Source: Natronosalvus vescus (GTDB lineage: Archaea > Halobacteriota > Halobacteria > Halobacteriales > Natrialbaceae). From it: 64,000 nt of DNA. Position 1 is the first letter of the stretch. The number at the start of each line of letters is the position of its first letter. The stretch is taken from assembly GCF_023973145.1 (NCBI RefSeq), contig NZ_CP099546.1, forward strand, positions 1,302,001-1,366,000, written 5' to 3'. A program made the translations under genes and the position numbers. The notes under the pieces are model-generated. The model had not been told where the DNA came from. It ran no database searches and worked only from the letters and a program-made list of their open reading frames with translations. Below, piece after piece: positions 34,897 to 43,335 of the stretch.

Positions 34897-35282
34897 TCGA
34901 TATCGCCTCCCCCCAGGAACGTGTCGAGCGCTGTTGCAACTTCTTCGAAGTCCTTGATCGTCAGTCCGTCCGTGGTGACGAAGACGCCCTCCCGATCGGT
35001 TGTCACGCGGATGAGGAACCCGTTGTCGAAGACTCGAATCGTGTAGTTGTAATCACCGAGTTCTGAGCCTTCGTAGGCGGTCTGGGTCGTCTTGAAGCCG
35101 CGCCACTCGTGACCGATGAAACTCGTGAGGTCGGCGTCGCGCTCGAGGTCGCCCCGCAAGTAGAGCTGTTCGTAGTCGTCGCGGGTGAAGTACGTCACCG
35201 AGCGGAGGCTGTCGCCGACGGTGGTTCGGCAGGTGGTGACGATCCGGTCGGCCGTGTCGTCCGTAATCAATCCCGTCGCCAT
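34893..35282 (-). CDS. Small haloarchaeal protein, unknown function
   Basis: 129-residue protein starting MATGLITDDTADRIVTTCRT. The pattern is alpha/beta with SVTYFTRDDYEQLYLRGDLE, FIGHEWRGFKTTQTAYEG and a beta hairpin YTIRVFDNGFLIRVTTDREG. No cysteine cluster, membrane helix or catalytic motif is obvious. It looks like one of the conserved haloarchaeal families that have roadblock/profilin-like size, but I cannot name it. It is divergent from the PAN gene at 35435. Confidence 0.8.
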   Translation of the reverse strand: MATGLITDDTADRIVTTCRTTVGDSLRSVTYFTRDDYEQLYLRGDLERDADLTSFIGHEWRGFKTTQTAYEGSELGDYNYTIRVFDNGFLIRVTTDREGVFVTTDGLTIKDFEEVATALDTFLGGGDID

Positions 35283-35434
35283 ACAGGGGAAGGATCGCCC
35301 GACCGCATAAAAGACGCGGCGGGAGAGCGGAGGAGAGTGGCTGACACCTCGACGTGAACGCCGGCGGAAGGGGGTTGATGGTCTCCTGAACCCAAAGGCA
35401 GATGTACCGTCGGCAGGTATGCTCGGTTGTCAGG

Positions 35435-36661
35435 ATGTCTCGAAGCCCGTCGCTCCCCGATACGCCGACACGTGAGATCGATCCGGATCTCCCCGACGAT
35501 GAACGGCTCGAGGCGCTCAAAGAACACCTCGTGCAGCTAGCCGACGCCAACGAGCAACTGGCTGCACAGCTGGACGCCGCTCACGAGCGGCGAACGCGCC
35601 TTGGTGAGAACGTCACTCGCATCGAACGCGAAAACGAAGTACTCAAAAGCTCTTCGCTGTACCTCGCGACCGTCGAAGACTGTCTGGGAACCGAAGTCGT
35701 CGTCAAACAACACGGCAACAACCAGGAAGTACTCACCGAGGTCACGACGGAGATGGTAGACGATCTCGATCCGGGCGACCGGGTCGCAGTAAACGATTCC
35801 TTCGGGATTCAGCGGATTCTGTCGGCCGAAACCGACGCCCGCGCCCAGACGATGGAGATTACCGAAAAGCCCACCGTCACCTACGACGACATCGGCGGCA
35901 TCGACGACCAGGTTCGCGAGGTTCGCGAGGCCGTCGAACAGCCACTCGCCGAGCCCGAACTGTTCGAGAACGTCGGTATCGAACCACCCGCCGGTGTGCT
36001 CCTGTATGGGCCGCCGGGGACCGGGAAGACGATGCTCGCGAAGGCCGTCGCCAACCAGACCGACGCCACCTTCATCAAGATGGCCGGCTCCGAACTCGTC
36101 CGGAAGTTCATCGGCGAGGGTTCACGACTCGTTCGGGATCTCTTCGAGATGGCCCGCGAACGCGAACCCGCCGTCATCTTCATCGACGAAATCGACGCTA
36201 TCGCCGCCACACGGACGGAGTCGAAGACCTCCGGCGACGCCGAAGTCCAGCGGACGATGATGCAGCTCCTCTCGGAGATGGACGGGTTCGACGAACGCGG
36301 CGACATCCGCATCATCGCGGCAACGAATCGCTTCGATATGCTCGATAGTGCAATCCTCCGACCCGGCCGATTCGATCGGCTCATCGAGGTACCCGAACCC
36401 GACATCGAGGGGCGAAAACGCATTTTCCAGATCCACACCCGGAACATGAACGTCGAGGACGATGTCGACTTCGTCGACCTCGCCGAGGCGACCGAAGGCT
36501 TCTCTGGAGCCGAAATCGAGTCCCTCGCGACGGAGGCCGGGATGTTCGCCATCCGCGACGACCGAACCACGGTCGAACACGCGGACTTCGAGGCCGCCCT
36601 CGAGAAGATCGAGGCCGGCGACACCGAAATCGTGACGACGGCGAACTACTTCTTCGACTGA
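35435..36661 (+). CDS. pan: Proteasome-activating nucleotidase (PAN)
   Basis: 408-residue hexameric AAA+ unfoldase that feeds substrates to the 20S proteasome. An N-terminal coiled coil at about residues 22-70 (RLEALKEHLVQLADANEQLA) is followed by an OB-like domain (75-130, DRVAVNDSFGIQRIL). The AAA core has Walker A GPPGTGKT at 192-199, Walker B AVIFIDEIDAIA, a pore-loop-type KFIGEGSRLV, sensor 1 IIAATNR, and arginine-finger region RPGRFDR. The C-terminus is NYFFD, in which the penultimate residue of the gate-opening HbYX motif is Phe instead of Tyr. The start at 35435 excludes 11 unrelated upstream codons. Confidence 0.96.
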   Translation: MSRSPSLPDTPTREIDPDLPDDERLEALKEHLVQLADANEQLAAQLDAAHERRTRLGENVTRIERENEVLKSSSLYLATVEDCLGTEVVVKQHGNNQEVLTEVTTEMVDDLDPGDRVAVNDSFGIQRILSAETDARAQTMEITEKPTVTYDDIGGIDDQVREVREAVEQPLAEPELFENVGIEPPAGVLLYGPPGTGKTMLAKAVANQTDATFIKMAGSELVRKFIGEGSRLVRDLFEMAREREPAVIFIDEIDAIAATRTESKTSGDAEVQRTMMQLLSEMDGFDERGDIRIIAATNRFDMLDSAILRPGRFDRLIEVPEPDIEGRKRIFQIHTRNMNVEDDVDFVDLAEATEGFSGAEIESLATEAGMFAIRDDRTTVEHADFEAALEKIEAGDTEIVTTANYFFD

Positions 36662-36845
36662 TAGTGAGTCGTGGAACTGTCGAGGTACTCGAGGTCTACC
36701 GCCTCCGATCGAGTGTCTCGGAATCTCAACGAATCAGTAGAAGCTGGGACTGACGTCGGTTCGACCGACGAGACGGTGAGTCGAGGCCCGATCTACGGGC
36801 ATCGAAATCGCAAGCCCTTACGCTGCCGATCACCGACCGAGTGGT

Positions 36846-37328
36846 ATGAGCACGATTCGAGTCGTCTGGGGGTCGGCGACCGCGCCGACGAAGATGGCCT
36901 CCTACGACGCCGCACTCGCGGATGCGGGTGTCGAAAATTACAACCTCGTTACCGTCTCCTCCGTCATCCCCGCCGACGCCGACGTCGACCCCGTCGGGAC
37001 GGCTCCCAATCTGGGTTCGATCGGTAACCGACTCACCGTCGTCGAGGCACGCGCGACGACCGCCAGCGTGGGGAGTGCCAGTGCTGCCCTCGCGTGGGTG
37101 CAATCGGATCACGGCCGAGGGCCCGGTCTGTTCTACGAAACTGCTGGCGAGGAAGACTCTGAAAGCGTCGAGGCGCGCGTCCTCGAGGGACTGGATGCCG
37201 GACAAGATCTCCGAGACTGGGCGTTCGACGATCCCGAGGTGCGCGTCGAGACCGTTTCGGGAACGGTCGAGGGGTACGCGACGGCGGTCGTTCTCGCCGT
37301 CTACGGCAAGAGCGAGCCGATTTGCTAG
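36846..37328 (+). CDS. Pyruvoyl-dependent arginine decarboxylase (PvlArgDC)
   Basis: 160-residue proenzyme that cleaves itself to create a pyruvoyl cofactor, then decarboxylates arginine to agmatine. The cleavage site is visible as VTVSSVIPADADV: Ser38-Ser39, with Ser39 becoming the pyruvoyl group. Other landmarks: NLGSIGNRLTVVEARATT, GLFYETAGEEDSE (catalytic Glu region) and TVSGTVEGYATAVVLAVYGK. Agmatine is the substrate of the agmatinase encoded at 54331 and, in Haloferax, the source of the hypusine side chain on eIF5A. A short direct repeat duplicates the region of the stop codon (37314-37356). Confidence 0.94.
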   Translation: MSTIRVVWGSATAPTKMASYDAALADAGVENYNLVTVSSVIPADADVDPVGTAPNLGSIGNRLTVVEARATTASVGSASAALAWVQSDHGRGPGLFYETAGEEDSESVEARVLEGLDAGQDLRDWAFDDPEVRVETVSGTVEGYATAVVLAVYGKSEPIC

Positions 37329-37356
37329 CGCCTCGTATCGAGCCGATCTGTTAGCG
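37314..37356 (+). repeat. Direct repeat across the PvlArgDC stop codon
   Basis: GAGCCGATTTGCTAGCG (37314-37330) recurs as GAGCCGATCTGTTAGCG (37340-37356), 15 of 17 identical with a 26-nt period. The first copy contains the TAG stop, and the second has a TAG at the same place. A recent slippage duplication is the simplest reading. Confidence 0.6.
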
Positions 37357-37427
37357 AGTCGCTCGAGCGAGCCACTCTGTTGGATCGGTTCGCGTGCCGA
37401 CTCAAAACGTAAAAAGGCGTCCTCGAA

Positions 37428-39350
37428 TCAGTCGTCGGCCGGTGCCGGTGAATCGCCAGCCGAGACGCCGGTTCCCGGGCCGAGGTCGATACCGAGTTCC
37501 GCGAGTTTCTCGTCCGGGACGACGCCGTCGACCCAGCCGCGGTGGTCGTAGTATTCGGCTTTCATCTCCTCGAGTTCGCAGTACTCGCCCTCGCTCGCCC
37601 CCTGACCGCGGATGCCGTCCTCGAGGAAGCGGGCGGGAAGTGAGTCGTCGCTGCCGTCGAAGCCGGCGAGGTTGTTGTAGTAGCGCTCGAGGTTGTAGAC
37701 GCGTTCGCCGGCTTCCATCAGCTCGTCCTCGGTGACGTCGAGGCCGGTCATACCGTTGTACTGGAGGACGTACTCCTCGATGCCTTCGGCGAAGGCGTTG
37801 AACTTGCAGATGTCGAAGGAGTCGCTGATGGCGTGGAGATCCTGGAAGGCCGCGGTGAGTTCACCTTTGCCCTCCCACTCGTACGGATCGACCTTCTCGG
37901 GAATGCCGAGAATCTCGGCTGCTGGCGTGTATCCGCGGAGGTGACACGCTCCGCGGTTCGAGGTGGCGTAGCCGATCCCCATCCCCTTCATACAGCGTGG
38001 GTCGTACGCCGGGATCGTCTGGCCCTTCACAGCTAAGGAGTTGTCTTCGGCGCCTTTGCGCTCGGCGATGCGGCGGGCGCCTTCGGCCAGCAGGTCGGCC
38101 AGATCGTCCTCGCGGCGACCGATCCGCTCGATCATGTCGATCATCGTCTCGGAGTCGCCCCACTCGAGTTCGCCTACGCCCTCGAGTTTGCCCTCCTCGG
38201 TCATCTCCATCGCCATCGCCATCATGTTGCCCGCTTCGATGGTGTCGATGCCCATGTCGTTACAGCGGTCGATCATGAGGGCGATGTCGTCGCGGTCTGT
38301 GTGTCCCGAGTTGGGGCCGAGGGCGAACGCGGACTCGTACTCGTAGGACTCCATCCGGACGTTCATCTCCTCGCCCTTGTGCATCGCCTGGACTTCGACT
38401 TCCTTCTTGCAGGCGACCGGACAGGAGTGACACGTCGGTTCGTCGACGAGGATGTTCTCGCGGACGTTCTCCCCCGAAACACGTTCGGCGTCGATGTCGA
38501 CGTCCAAATCGTCGCGCATCGAGCCCGTGGAGGTGTACTTGCCGTTGCGAGTCGGCAAGCCGTCCATCTCCTCGGTGATATTCATCAGGACGTTCGTCCC
38601 GTAGAGCGAGAGACCGCCCTCGTTGGGGGCGGTGACGTCCGATTCGGTGATCGCCTTCATTGCCTGCTGGTGACCCTCTTTGAACGTCTCCGCGTCGGCT
38701 GGCTTGGGCATCTTCGTCGTCGACTTGACGACGACCGCTTTCAGTCCCTTGTTGCCCATCACACAGCCGGTACCGCCCCGGCCGGAGGCCCGGTCGTCCT
38801 CGTTGATGATACAGGCGTATTTGACCTCGTTTTCGCCGCCCGGCCCGATCGCCATCATCGAGAGATTCTTCCCGTAGGATCCGTCTACCTCCTGCTCGAG
38901 CGTGTCGCGCGTCTCGTGGACGCCCATTCCCCACAGGTGGGTGGCGTCCCGAAGTTCGACCTCGCCGTCTTCGATGTAGGCGTAGACGGGGTCGTCCGTC
39001 TGGCCCTCGAAGAGCAGACCGTCGAAGCCGGCCCACTTGAGCCGAGCGCCCGACCAGCCGCCGTGGTGACTGTCGGTGACCGTCCCCGTCAGCGGTGATT
39101 TGGTGCAGACGGCAATTCGGCCGGACATGGTGACCTGCGTGCCAGAGAGCGGCCCGTTCATAAACGCGAGCAGATTGTCCGGGCCGAGCGGGTCGACGTC
39201 AGCCCCCTGCTCGAAGACGTACTTCACGCCGAGCCCACGCGCGCCGATGTACTTTTTCGCATCCTCGTCGTCGATCGACTCGTAGCCAACCGACCCATCG
39301 GAGAGGTCGATGCGAGCAACCCGATCTTGAAAACCGCCAAGTTCTGTCAT
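37428..39350 (-). CDS. aor: Aldehyde:ferredoxin oxidoreductase (tungsten enzyme) family
   Basis: 640-residue enzyme of the AOR family, oxidising aldehydes with ferredoxin via a tungsto-bispterin and one [4Fe-4S] cluster. Landmarks: N-terminal AOR domain (YIGARGLGVKYVFEQG, PLSGTQVTMSGRIAVCTKSP, HHGGWSGARLKWAGFDGLLF), the cluster-binding CHSCPVACKKE, and the fourth Cys in DSFDICKFNAF. AIGPGGENEVKYACIINED and GRGGTGCVMGNKGLK fit the pterin-binding region. The C-terminus is Gly/Pro/Ser-rich. The start at 39350 is a clear ATG; a 20-bp palindrome lies 56-75 nt upstream. Two moeA genes at 44-47.5 kb could serve its cofactor. Confidence 0.95.
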   Translation of the reverse strand: MTELGGFQDRVARIDLSDGSVGYESIDDEDAKKYIGARGLGVKYVFEQGADVDPLGPDNLLAFMNGPLSGTQVTMSGRIAVCTKSPLTGTVTDSHHGGWSGARLKWAGFDGLLFEGQTDDPVYAYIEDGEVELRDATHLWGMGVHETRDTLEQEVDGSYGKNLSMMAIGPGGENEVKYACIINEDDRASGRGGTGCVMGNKGLKAVVVKSTTKMPKPADAETFKEGHQQAMKAITESDVTAPNEGGLSLYGTNVLMNITEEMDGLPTRNGKYTSTGSMRDDLDVDIDAERVSGENVRENILVDEPTCHSCPVACKKEVEVQAMHKGEEMNVRMESYEYESAFALGPNSGHTDRDDIALMIDRCNDMGIDTIEAGNMMAMAMEMTEEGKLEGVGELEWGDSETMIDMIERIGRREDDLADLLAEGARRIAERKGAEDNSLAVKGQTIPAYDPRCMKGMGIGYATSNRGACHLRGYTPAAEILGIPEKVDPYEWEGKGELTAAFQDLHAISDSFDICKFNAFAEGIEEYVLQYNGMTGLDVTEDELMEAGERVYNLERYYNNLAGFDGSDDSLPARFLEDGIRGQGASEGEYCELEEMKAEYYDHRGWVDGVVPDEKLAELGIDLGPGTGVSAGDSPAPADD

Positions 39351-39750
39351 GGTAAACCCTGTTCATTATATTCGTTGTGAAGCCTGTTAGGCGTTCCCAC
39401 ATTACCGTAACCACATGTGGTTACGACAGCTGCGACAGGGCGGTGTGTCGGGGACGCTCCCACGGTCAGAAGATCCACAGGAGGTACCGCACTGGCAAGC
39501 ACGCTCACCCGGATTCGACCTCGTAACTGTGTGTCGTCAGGTTCGTCGGCGTTCCGATCGAGCAAGAGCAACTGCTGTCGCTCGAGGGGAATCGATCGTA
39601 GTGTCATACGTGGCGAGTTCCGCAGAGCGTCGCACACGGAGAATCACGCAGTGGTGCACGCGGAGAATCGACGCGGTGGGTTATATGCACGGGATCGGTA
39701 CCACTGCGTGACCACTTCCGAAGACACCTCGAACCGAGAAACGGCGGTGT
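39351..39750. other. Intergenic region upstream of the AOR gene
   Basis: About 400 bp between the divergent-facing AOR gene and the DUF1328 gene (both minus). It contains the AOR promoter (AT-rich ATTATATTCG at 39365-39374) and the palindrome at 39406-39425. An imperfect 24-nt direct duplication around 39632-39680 (CACGGAGAATCACGCAGTGG, CACGCGGAGAATCGACGCGG) is also present. Open frames on both strands here have poor composition and no recognisable domain. Confidence 0.55.
39406..39425. promoter_or_regulatory. 20-bp perfect palindrome upstream of the AOR gene
   Basis: CGTAACCACATGTGGTTACG is its own reverse complement over 20 bp. It lies 56-75 nt before the AOR ATG, just upstream of the AT-rich promoter element. 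Such length and symmetry are rare by chance and typical of an operator for a dimeric regulator, possibly one sensing molybdate, tungstate or aldehyde. Confidence 0.65.
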
Positions 39751-39933
39751 CTATAGCAACAGTGCCACGACTGCCAGGATGATGAATATCAACACGAAGA
39801 TGCGAGCGATCTCCATGCTGATACCGGCGACGCCACGGGCACCGACGGCGGCGGCGATGATCGCCAGGACGAAGAACACTATCGCCCAGTACAGGAAGCC
39901 GCCGCCACCGATTTGAAGCGGAATGTCGAGCAT
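39751..39933 (-). CDS. DUF1328 small membrane protein
   Basis: 60-residue protein starting [20 protein letters not shown]. Two membrane helices (residues 11-30 and 40-60) flank [15 protein letters not shown], matching the DUF1328/YtjA family, widespread in bacteria and haloarchaea with unknown role. The next nine codons upstream are not part of the family. Confidence 0.9.
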   Translation of the reverse strand: MLDIPLQIGGGGFLYWAIVFFVLAIIAAAVGARGVAGISMEIARIFVLIFIILAVVALLL

Positions 39934-40198
39934 GCGACGGCACCTACCACAGAGCCACATATAAACGCCTGTGACCGTCGTATTTGATTTTTGAGGCTAA
40001 GGCGTGACTAGCCAGAAGTAAGTGAGGCTCTTCTCACGTTTGGCCTCTCGCGGACTGTTGGATCTTCGCTCGAGGATCGTCCCATCCATCAAACAGCATA
40101 GACCCACACACGAATCCGGGACGAATCGGAGCGGTTTCGACGACAGTCGTGACCACCTGGCTCGCCGTTTTTCCGTGAGTGAAACCGTTTCGGATGGC

Positions 40199-42049
40199 TC
40201 AGTCGTCCCCGAAAAACGCTCGACACAGTTTCGCCTCAGCAGTTCGGAGATGTTCGTGGAACGTCGGTCTCGATACCCCCATCGACTGGGCGAGTTCTTC
40301 CCCCGTTGTCGGCCGCGGCCACTCGAAGTAGCCGCCGAGGTAGGCCCGCTGTAACGACGCGAACTGTCGTTCGGTGAGATCCGCCTCGAGGCTGGCTGCA
40401 AACTCCTCCTGACTGGCTCCACTTCGTTCTTGCTGTCGGAACGAGATGATGTCTGTTCCCGAATACCGGGCCTCGACCGCCTCGACGACGCTCCGGACGT
40501 TCGTTGACTGAGGAATCTCGAGGGTGAGCCGGGCGCTGCCGTCCGCGGTGTCAATAGACTGCACCACCACCCCGCGATCTGACAGCCAGCGGACGATGTC
40601 ATCGTGGTGTTGCAGTTCGACGAGGGTTCGGTCGTCCCGGTCGACGAGTATCTCGAGTGAGGCGTTTTCGAGGGCATCTCCGGCGGCTTCGAGTGCCTCG
40701 ACGCTGGCGTTAGTCACGGTGAACAACGAGGCCGTATCGTCGCCGGTTCGGTGCACCGAGCGGCGATATTCGAGGGTGCCGCCGGTGTCCGCGCTGATCG
40801 CGACCGGTGGCAGGGCCGGGTCGGTGATTTCGATGTCGACGGCGACGACGGAGTCGGTCGCGAGCATTCGACTCGTCTCGCGGGCGTTGATCCCGCTCCC
40901 AACCGCTCGCGTCAGCGCCGAGAGGATCAGTCGTTCGCGGTCGTCTACCTCACGTTCCTCCGGGCTACAGACGACCAGCGTTCCGTACTCGATGCCGTTG
41001 TACGTTATCGGGAACGCGGCGTGCGTCCGTCCCTCGAGCGTTGCAACTGCAACCGCTTCCGATCGGAGGCTTCGAGCGGCCGGGTGGTCGTCCGCCATCG
41101 ACAGGGTGGCCGGTTCGACACCGGCGTTCGCACGCACCGCTACGGTGTCCTTCGCTGGGTCGCGCTCACCGACCCAGGCACCTTCGTAGGCAGGGTCGGT
41201 AGCGATTCGCCCACACACTGCCGTCTCGAGATCCGAACGGGTCGTCGCGCCGGTAACGGCGGCCGTTACGTCCTGGATCAACCCCTCCACGCGCTCGAGG
41301 ATGTACTCGAGTTCTGCCGTTCGTTCCTCGAGGGCGAGCTGGGCCTCCTTCCGGTCGGTGACGTCGTTCTGGAAGCCGACGAAGTTGGTGACGGTGCCTT
41401 GCTCGTCTCTGACCGGTGCGATCGTCACTTCGTTCCAGAACTCGGTGCCGTCCTGCCGGTAGTTCCTGACCTCGACGGTGACTGGCTGTTCGTTCTCGAT
41501 GGCCGTTCGCATCGACTTGACGGCCGTCTCGCTCGAATCAGGCCCCTGAAGGAACCGACAGTTTCGACCGACGATGTCGGCGGCGTCGTATCCCGTGAGC
41601 TCCTCGTAGGCCGGGTTGACGTACACGAGCGGGTTGTCCTCGAGATCCGGGTCGGAGAGCGAGAAACCGATCGGCGCTTCGTCGATTGCTCGCGTTTTCA
41701 CTGCCCGGTCGACGTCGACCGGTTCGGTCGGCTCGAACCGCTGGAGGACGATGGTGACGCCGGTCTCTCCTCGGTGAACACGTGCGTCGTACTCATCTAT
41801 GTCGAGCGGGACGTGTCTGACGGTTCCAAGCATCGTTTCCTGGATTTCGCTGGCCAACCGTTCCCAGTGCTCGTCGAACGCGTCCCCAGGGGACGTTCCG
41901 ACGACGTCGTCGGGTAACCCGAAGACGCGCCTCGCCGCATCGTTCGCGAAGACGACCGTCTCATCGTGAACTGCCACGACCGGATCGACGACGTGCTCGA
42001 GTGCGGCAGCGGCCCCACGTCCGGATCGGTCCGTGTCGGACTCGCTCAT
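40199..42049 (-). CDS. LOV-PAS/GAF bacterio-opsin-activator (Bat-like) regulator
   Basis: 616-residue putative light-responsive regulator. Order: an N-terminal PAS-like region (15-105), a LOV domain (115-235), a GAF-like domain (255-390), the Bat linker domain (400-550), and a C-terminal HTH_10 (LTERQFASLQRAYLGGYFEW, then TGEELAQSMGVSRPTFHEHL). The LOV domain has the full flavin set: GRNCRFLQG with the photo-adduct Cys164 and Gln168, Asn196 in RNYRQDG, Asn206 in FWNEVTI and Gln227 in FVGFQNDV. Blue-light adduct formation with FMN is therefore expected. No rhodopsin gene lies in the window, so its target is unknown. The gene is monocistronic. Confidence 0.94.
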   Translation of the reverse strand: MSESDTDRSGRGAAAALEHVVDPVVAVHDETVVFANDAARRVFGLPDDVVGTSPGDAFDEHWERLASEIQETMLGTVRHVPLDIDEYDARVHRGETGVTIVLQRFEPTEPVDVDRAVKTRAIDEAPIGFSLSDPDLEDNPLVYVNPAYEELTGYDAADIVGRNCRFLQGPDSSETAVKSMRTAIENEQPVTVEVRNYRQDGTEFWNEVTIAPVRDEQGTVTNFVGFQNDVTDRKEAQLALEERTAELEYILERVEGLIQDVTAAVTGATTRSDLETAVCGRIATDPAYEGAWVGERDPAKDTVAVRANAGVEPATLSMADDHPAARSLRSEAVAVATLEGRTHAAFPITYNGIEYGTLVVCSPEEREVDDRERLILSALTRAVGSGINARETSRMLATDSVVAVDIEITDPALPPVAISADTGGTLEYRRSVHRTGDDTASLFTVTNASVEALEAAGDALENASLEILVDRDDRTLVELQHHDDIVRWLSDRGVVVQSIDTADGSARLTLEIPQSTNVRSVVEAVEARYSGTDIISFRQQERSGASQEEFAASLEADLTERQFASLQRAYLGGYFEWPRPTTGEELAQSMGVSRPTFHEHLRTAEAKLCRAFFGDD

Positions 42050-42161
42050 ACTCTACAAGGGTAGGGAACGGTAGTAAATCTGTGCCGACTATCACGCGGG
42101 TGAACAGTCGTGTCTGCTAATACACAGTGGAATTAAGGGCGGCCGAGTTGTATGGTAACAC

Positions 42162-42368
42162 ATGTCTCTCTCCAGAAGCCGATCCCCATTCGAACGCCTG
42201 CGCCAGAAATTCGATCGTGCCGACCGACAGTGCACGCAGTGTGGATTCACCACCGAGGATGGGGGCTGGCAGGTGACTGCGTCAGGACGTCACGTGTACT
42301 ATCAGTTCGATTGCCCGTCCTGTGACGCTACCCTGCGCAAGGAGCTTCGGCTGGAGCCCGTTCGATAA
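42162..42368 (+). CDS. Small zinc-finger protein, HVO_0649-like
   Basis: 68-residue protein starting MSLSRSRSPFERLRQKFDRA. It has two CxxC knuckles, CTQCGF and CPSCDA, 28 residues apart, with GGWQVTASGRHVYYQF between. The layout matches a haloarchaeal zinc-finger family named after Haloferax HVO_0649. The function is unknown; a nucleic-acid or protein interaction role is inferred. The basic N-terminal helix is notable in an acidic proteome. Confidence 0.85.
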   Translation: MSLSRSRSPFERLRQKFDRADRQCTQCGFTTEDGGWQVTASGRHVYYQFDCPSCDATLRKELRLEPVR

Positions 42369-42415
42369 CCGACGGTGAGCCGTTCGCACGCTATCGGAAG
42401 CACTGAAACGGTTCA

Positions 42416-42471
42416 CACACTGATCGCCCACGGCTGGCGATCAGGTGTCCAATGACGTGCAGTGGCTACTA
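42416..42471 (-). repeat. Dispersed intergenic repeat, copy B, with perfect hairpin
   Basis: Its reverse complement matches 4171-4228 at about 88 percent identity. It contains TGATCGCC-CACGGCT-GGCGATCA (42421-42443), an 8-bp perfect stem with a 7-nt loop. It lies between the zinc-finger gene and the HAD hydrolase gene. Weaker similarity between the two copies may extend some 40 nt further on the left side. Confidence 0.7.
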
Positions 42472-42522
42472 CACGCTCGAGCGATAGCCACTTACTTCTG
42501 GAGCGTTAAGTGAACTATCCGA

Positions 42523-43152
42523 ATGGTCGATGAGTACGACTTCTGGTTGCTCGATCTCGACGGCACGCTGGTCGACGTCGAGTGGGGATACACCCGGGAG
42601 GTGTTCGACCGAGTCGGTCGTCGACTCGAACGGTCGTTCACCGATCGGGAAGCCGACATCCTGTGGAACGGACTGACTGGTTCCCGCAATGCACAGCTCC
42701 TGGCGTGGGGAATCGATCCCGATGCGTTCTGGGAGGCATTCCACGCCGAGGAGGATCCACAGCGGCGGGCCGAACTCACCTACCTCCACGAGGACGCCGC
42801 CTTCGTCGCCGATCTCGAGACACCGGTCGGACTGGTCACGCACTGCCAGCAGTTCCTGGCCGATCCGGTGTTAGACCACCTCAACATTCGTGACTGGTTC
42901 GACGTCACGCTCTGTTGTACCGAACAGACGGGGTGGAAGCCGGATCCCGAGCCAGTGCAGTCGGTGATGGCCGATCTGGGGGTCGTCGGAAACGGCCACC
43001 ACGGCGTGCTGGCGGGCGACGGTGCGAACGACGTCGGGGCCGCCTGGAACGCTGGCCTCGATGCAATCCACATCGAGCGCGTCGGTCACGACAGACGTGG
43101 CCAGTGTGTCCTCGGTGACTATCGCGTGCAGTCGTTCGACGAACTGTTCTGA
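42523..43152 (+). CDS. HAD-superfamily phosphatase
   Basis: 209-residue hydrolase with a helical cap (class I). Motif I is LLDLDGTLVDVEW near residue 10 with nucleophile and acid Asp. Motif II is GLVTHCQ (Thr rather than Ser), motif III Lys lies in TGWKPDPEPVQ and motif IV in LAGDGANDVGAAWNAGL. It resembles phosphoglycolate phosphatase and related small-metabolite phosphatases; the substrate is unknown. The ATG is at 42523; the dispersed repeat copy B lies 50 nt upstream. Degenerate tandem repeats follow its stop. Confidence 0.92.
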   Translation: MVDEYDFWLLDLDGTLVDVEWGYTREVFDRVGRRLERSFTDREADILWNGLTGSRNAQLLAWGIDPDAFWEAFHAEEDPQRRAELTYLHEDAAFVADLETPVGLVTHCQQFLADPVLDHLNIRDWFDVTLCCTEQTGWKPDPEPVQSVMADLGVVGNGHHGVLAGDGANDVGAAWNAGLDAIHIERVGHDRRGQCVLGDYRVQSFDELF

Positions 43153-43156
43153 CCGT

Positions 43157-43267
43157 ACTGATCGTTGCGGACGGCGTGGCCAGCGTTACTGATCGTCGTG
43201 GACGTTACTAGTTGTCGTGGACGGTGTCGTCAGCGATACAGATCGTCGCGTGCGGTATCGTCAGCGA
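43157..43267 (+). repeat. Degenerate tandem repeat array (about 31 nt, four units)
   Basis: Four head-to-tail units start at 43157, 43188, 43207 and 43238, with lengths 31, 19, 31 and 30 nt. They share ACTGATCGTCGTGGACGGTG followed by TCGTCAGCGAT; the second unit is internally shortened. The array starts 4 nt after the HAD gene stop. No coding function is evident. Confidence 0.7.
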
Positions 43268-43335
43268 GGTCGGCTTGCGACGACTGCTGGCGGTGACTGC
43301 CACGGCTGGGCCGCCAACTCGAGTGAAAACAACAG

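Noticed and set aside
39415-39711. 98-codon plus-strand frame starting inside the 20-bp palindrome
   Set aside because: Arg-rich, no domain, unlike haloarchaeal proteins, and its ATG is explained by the palindrome centre.
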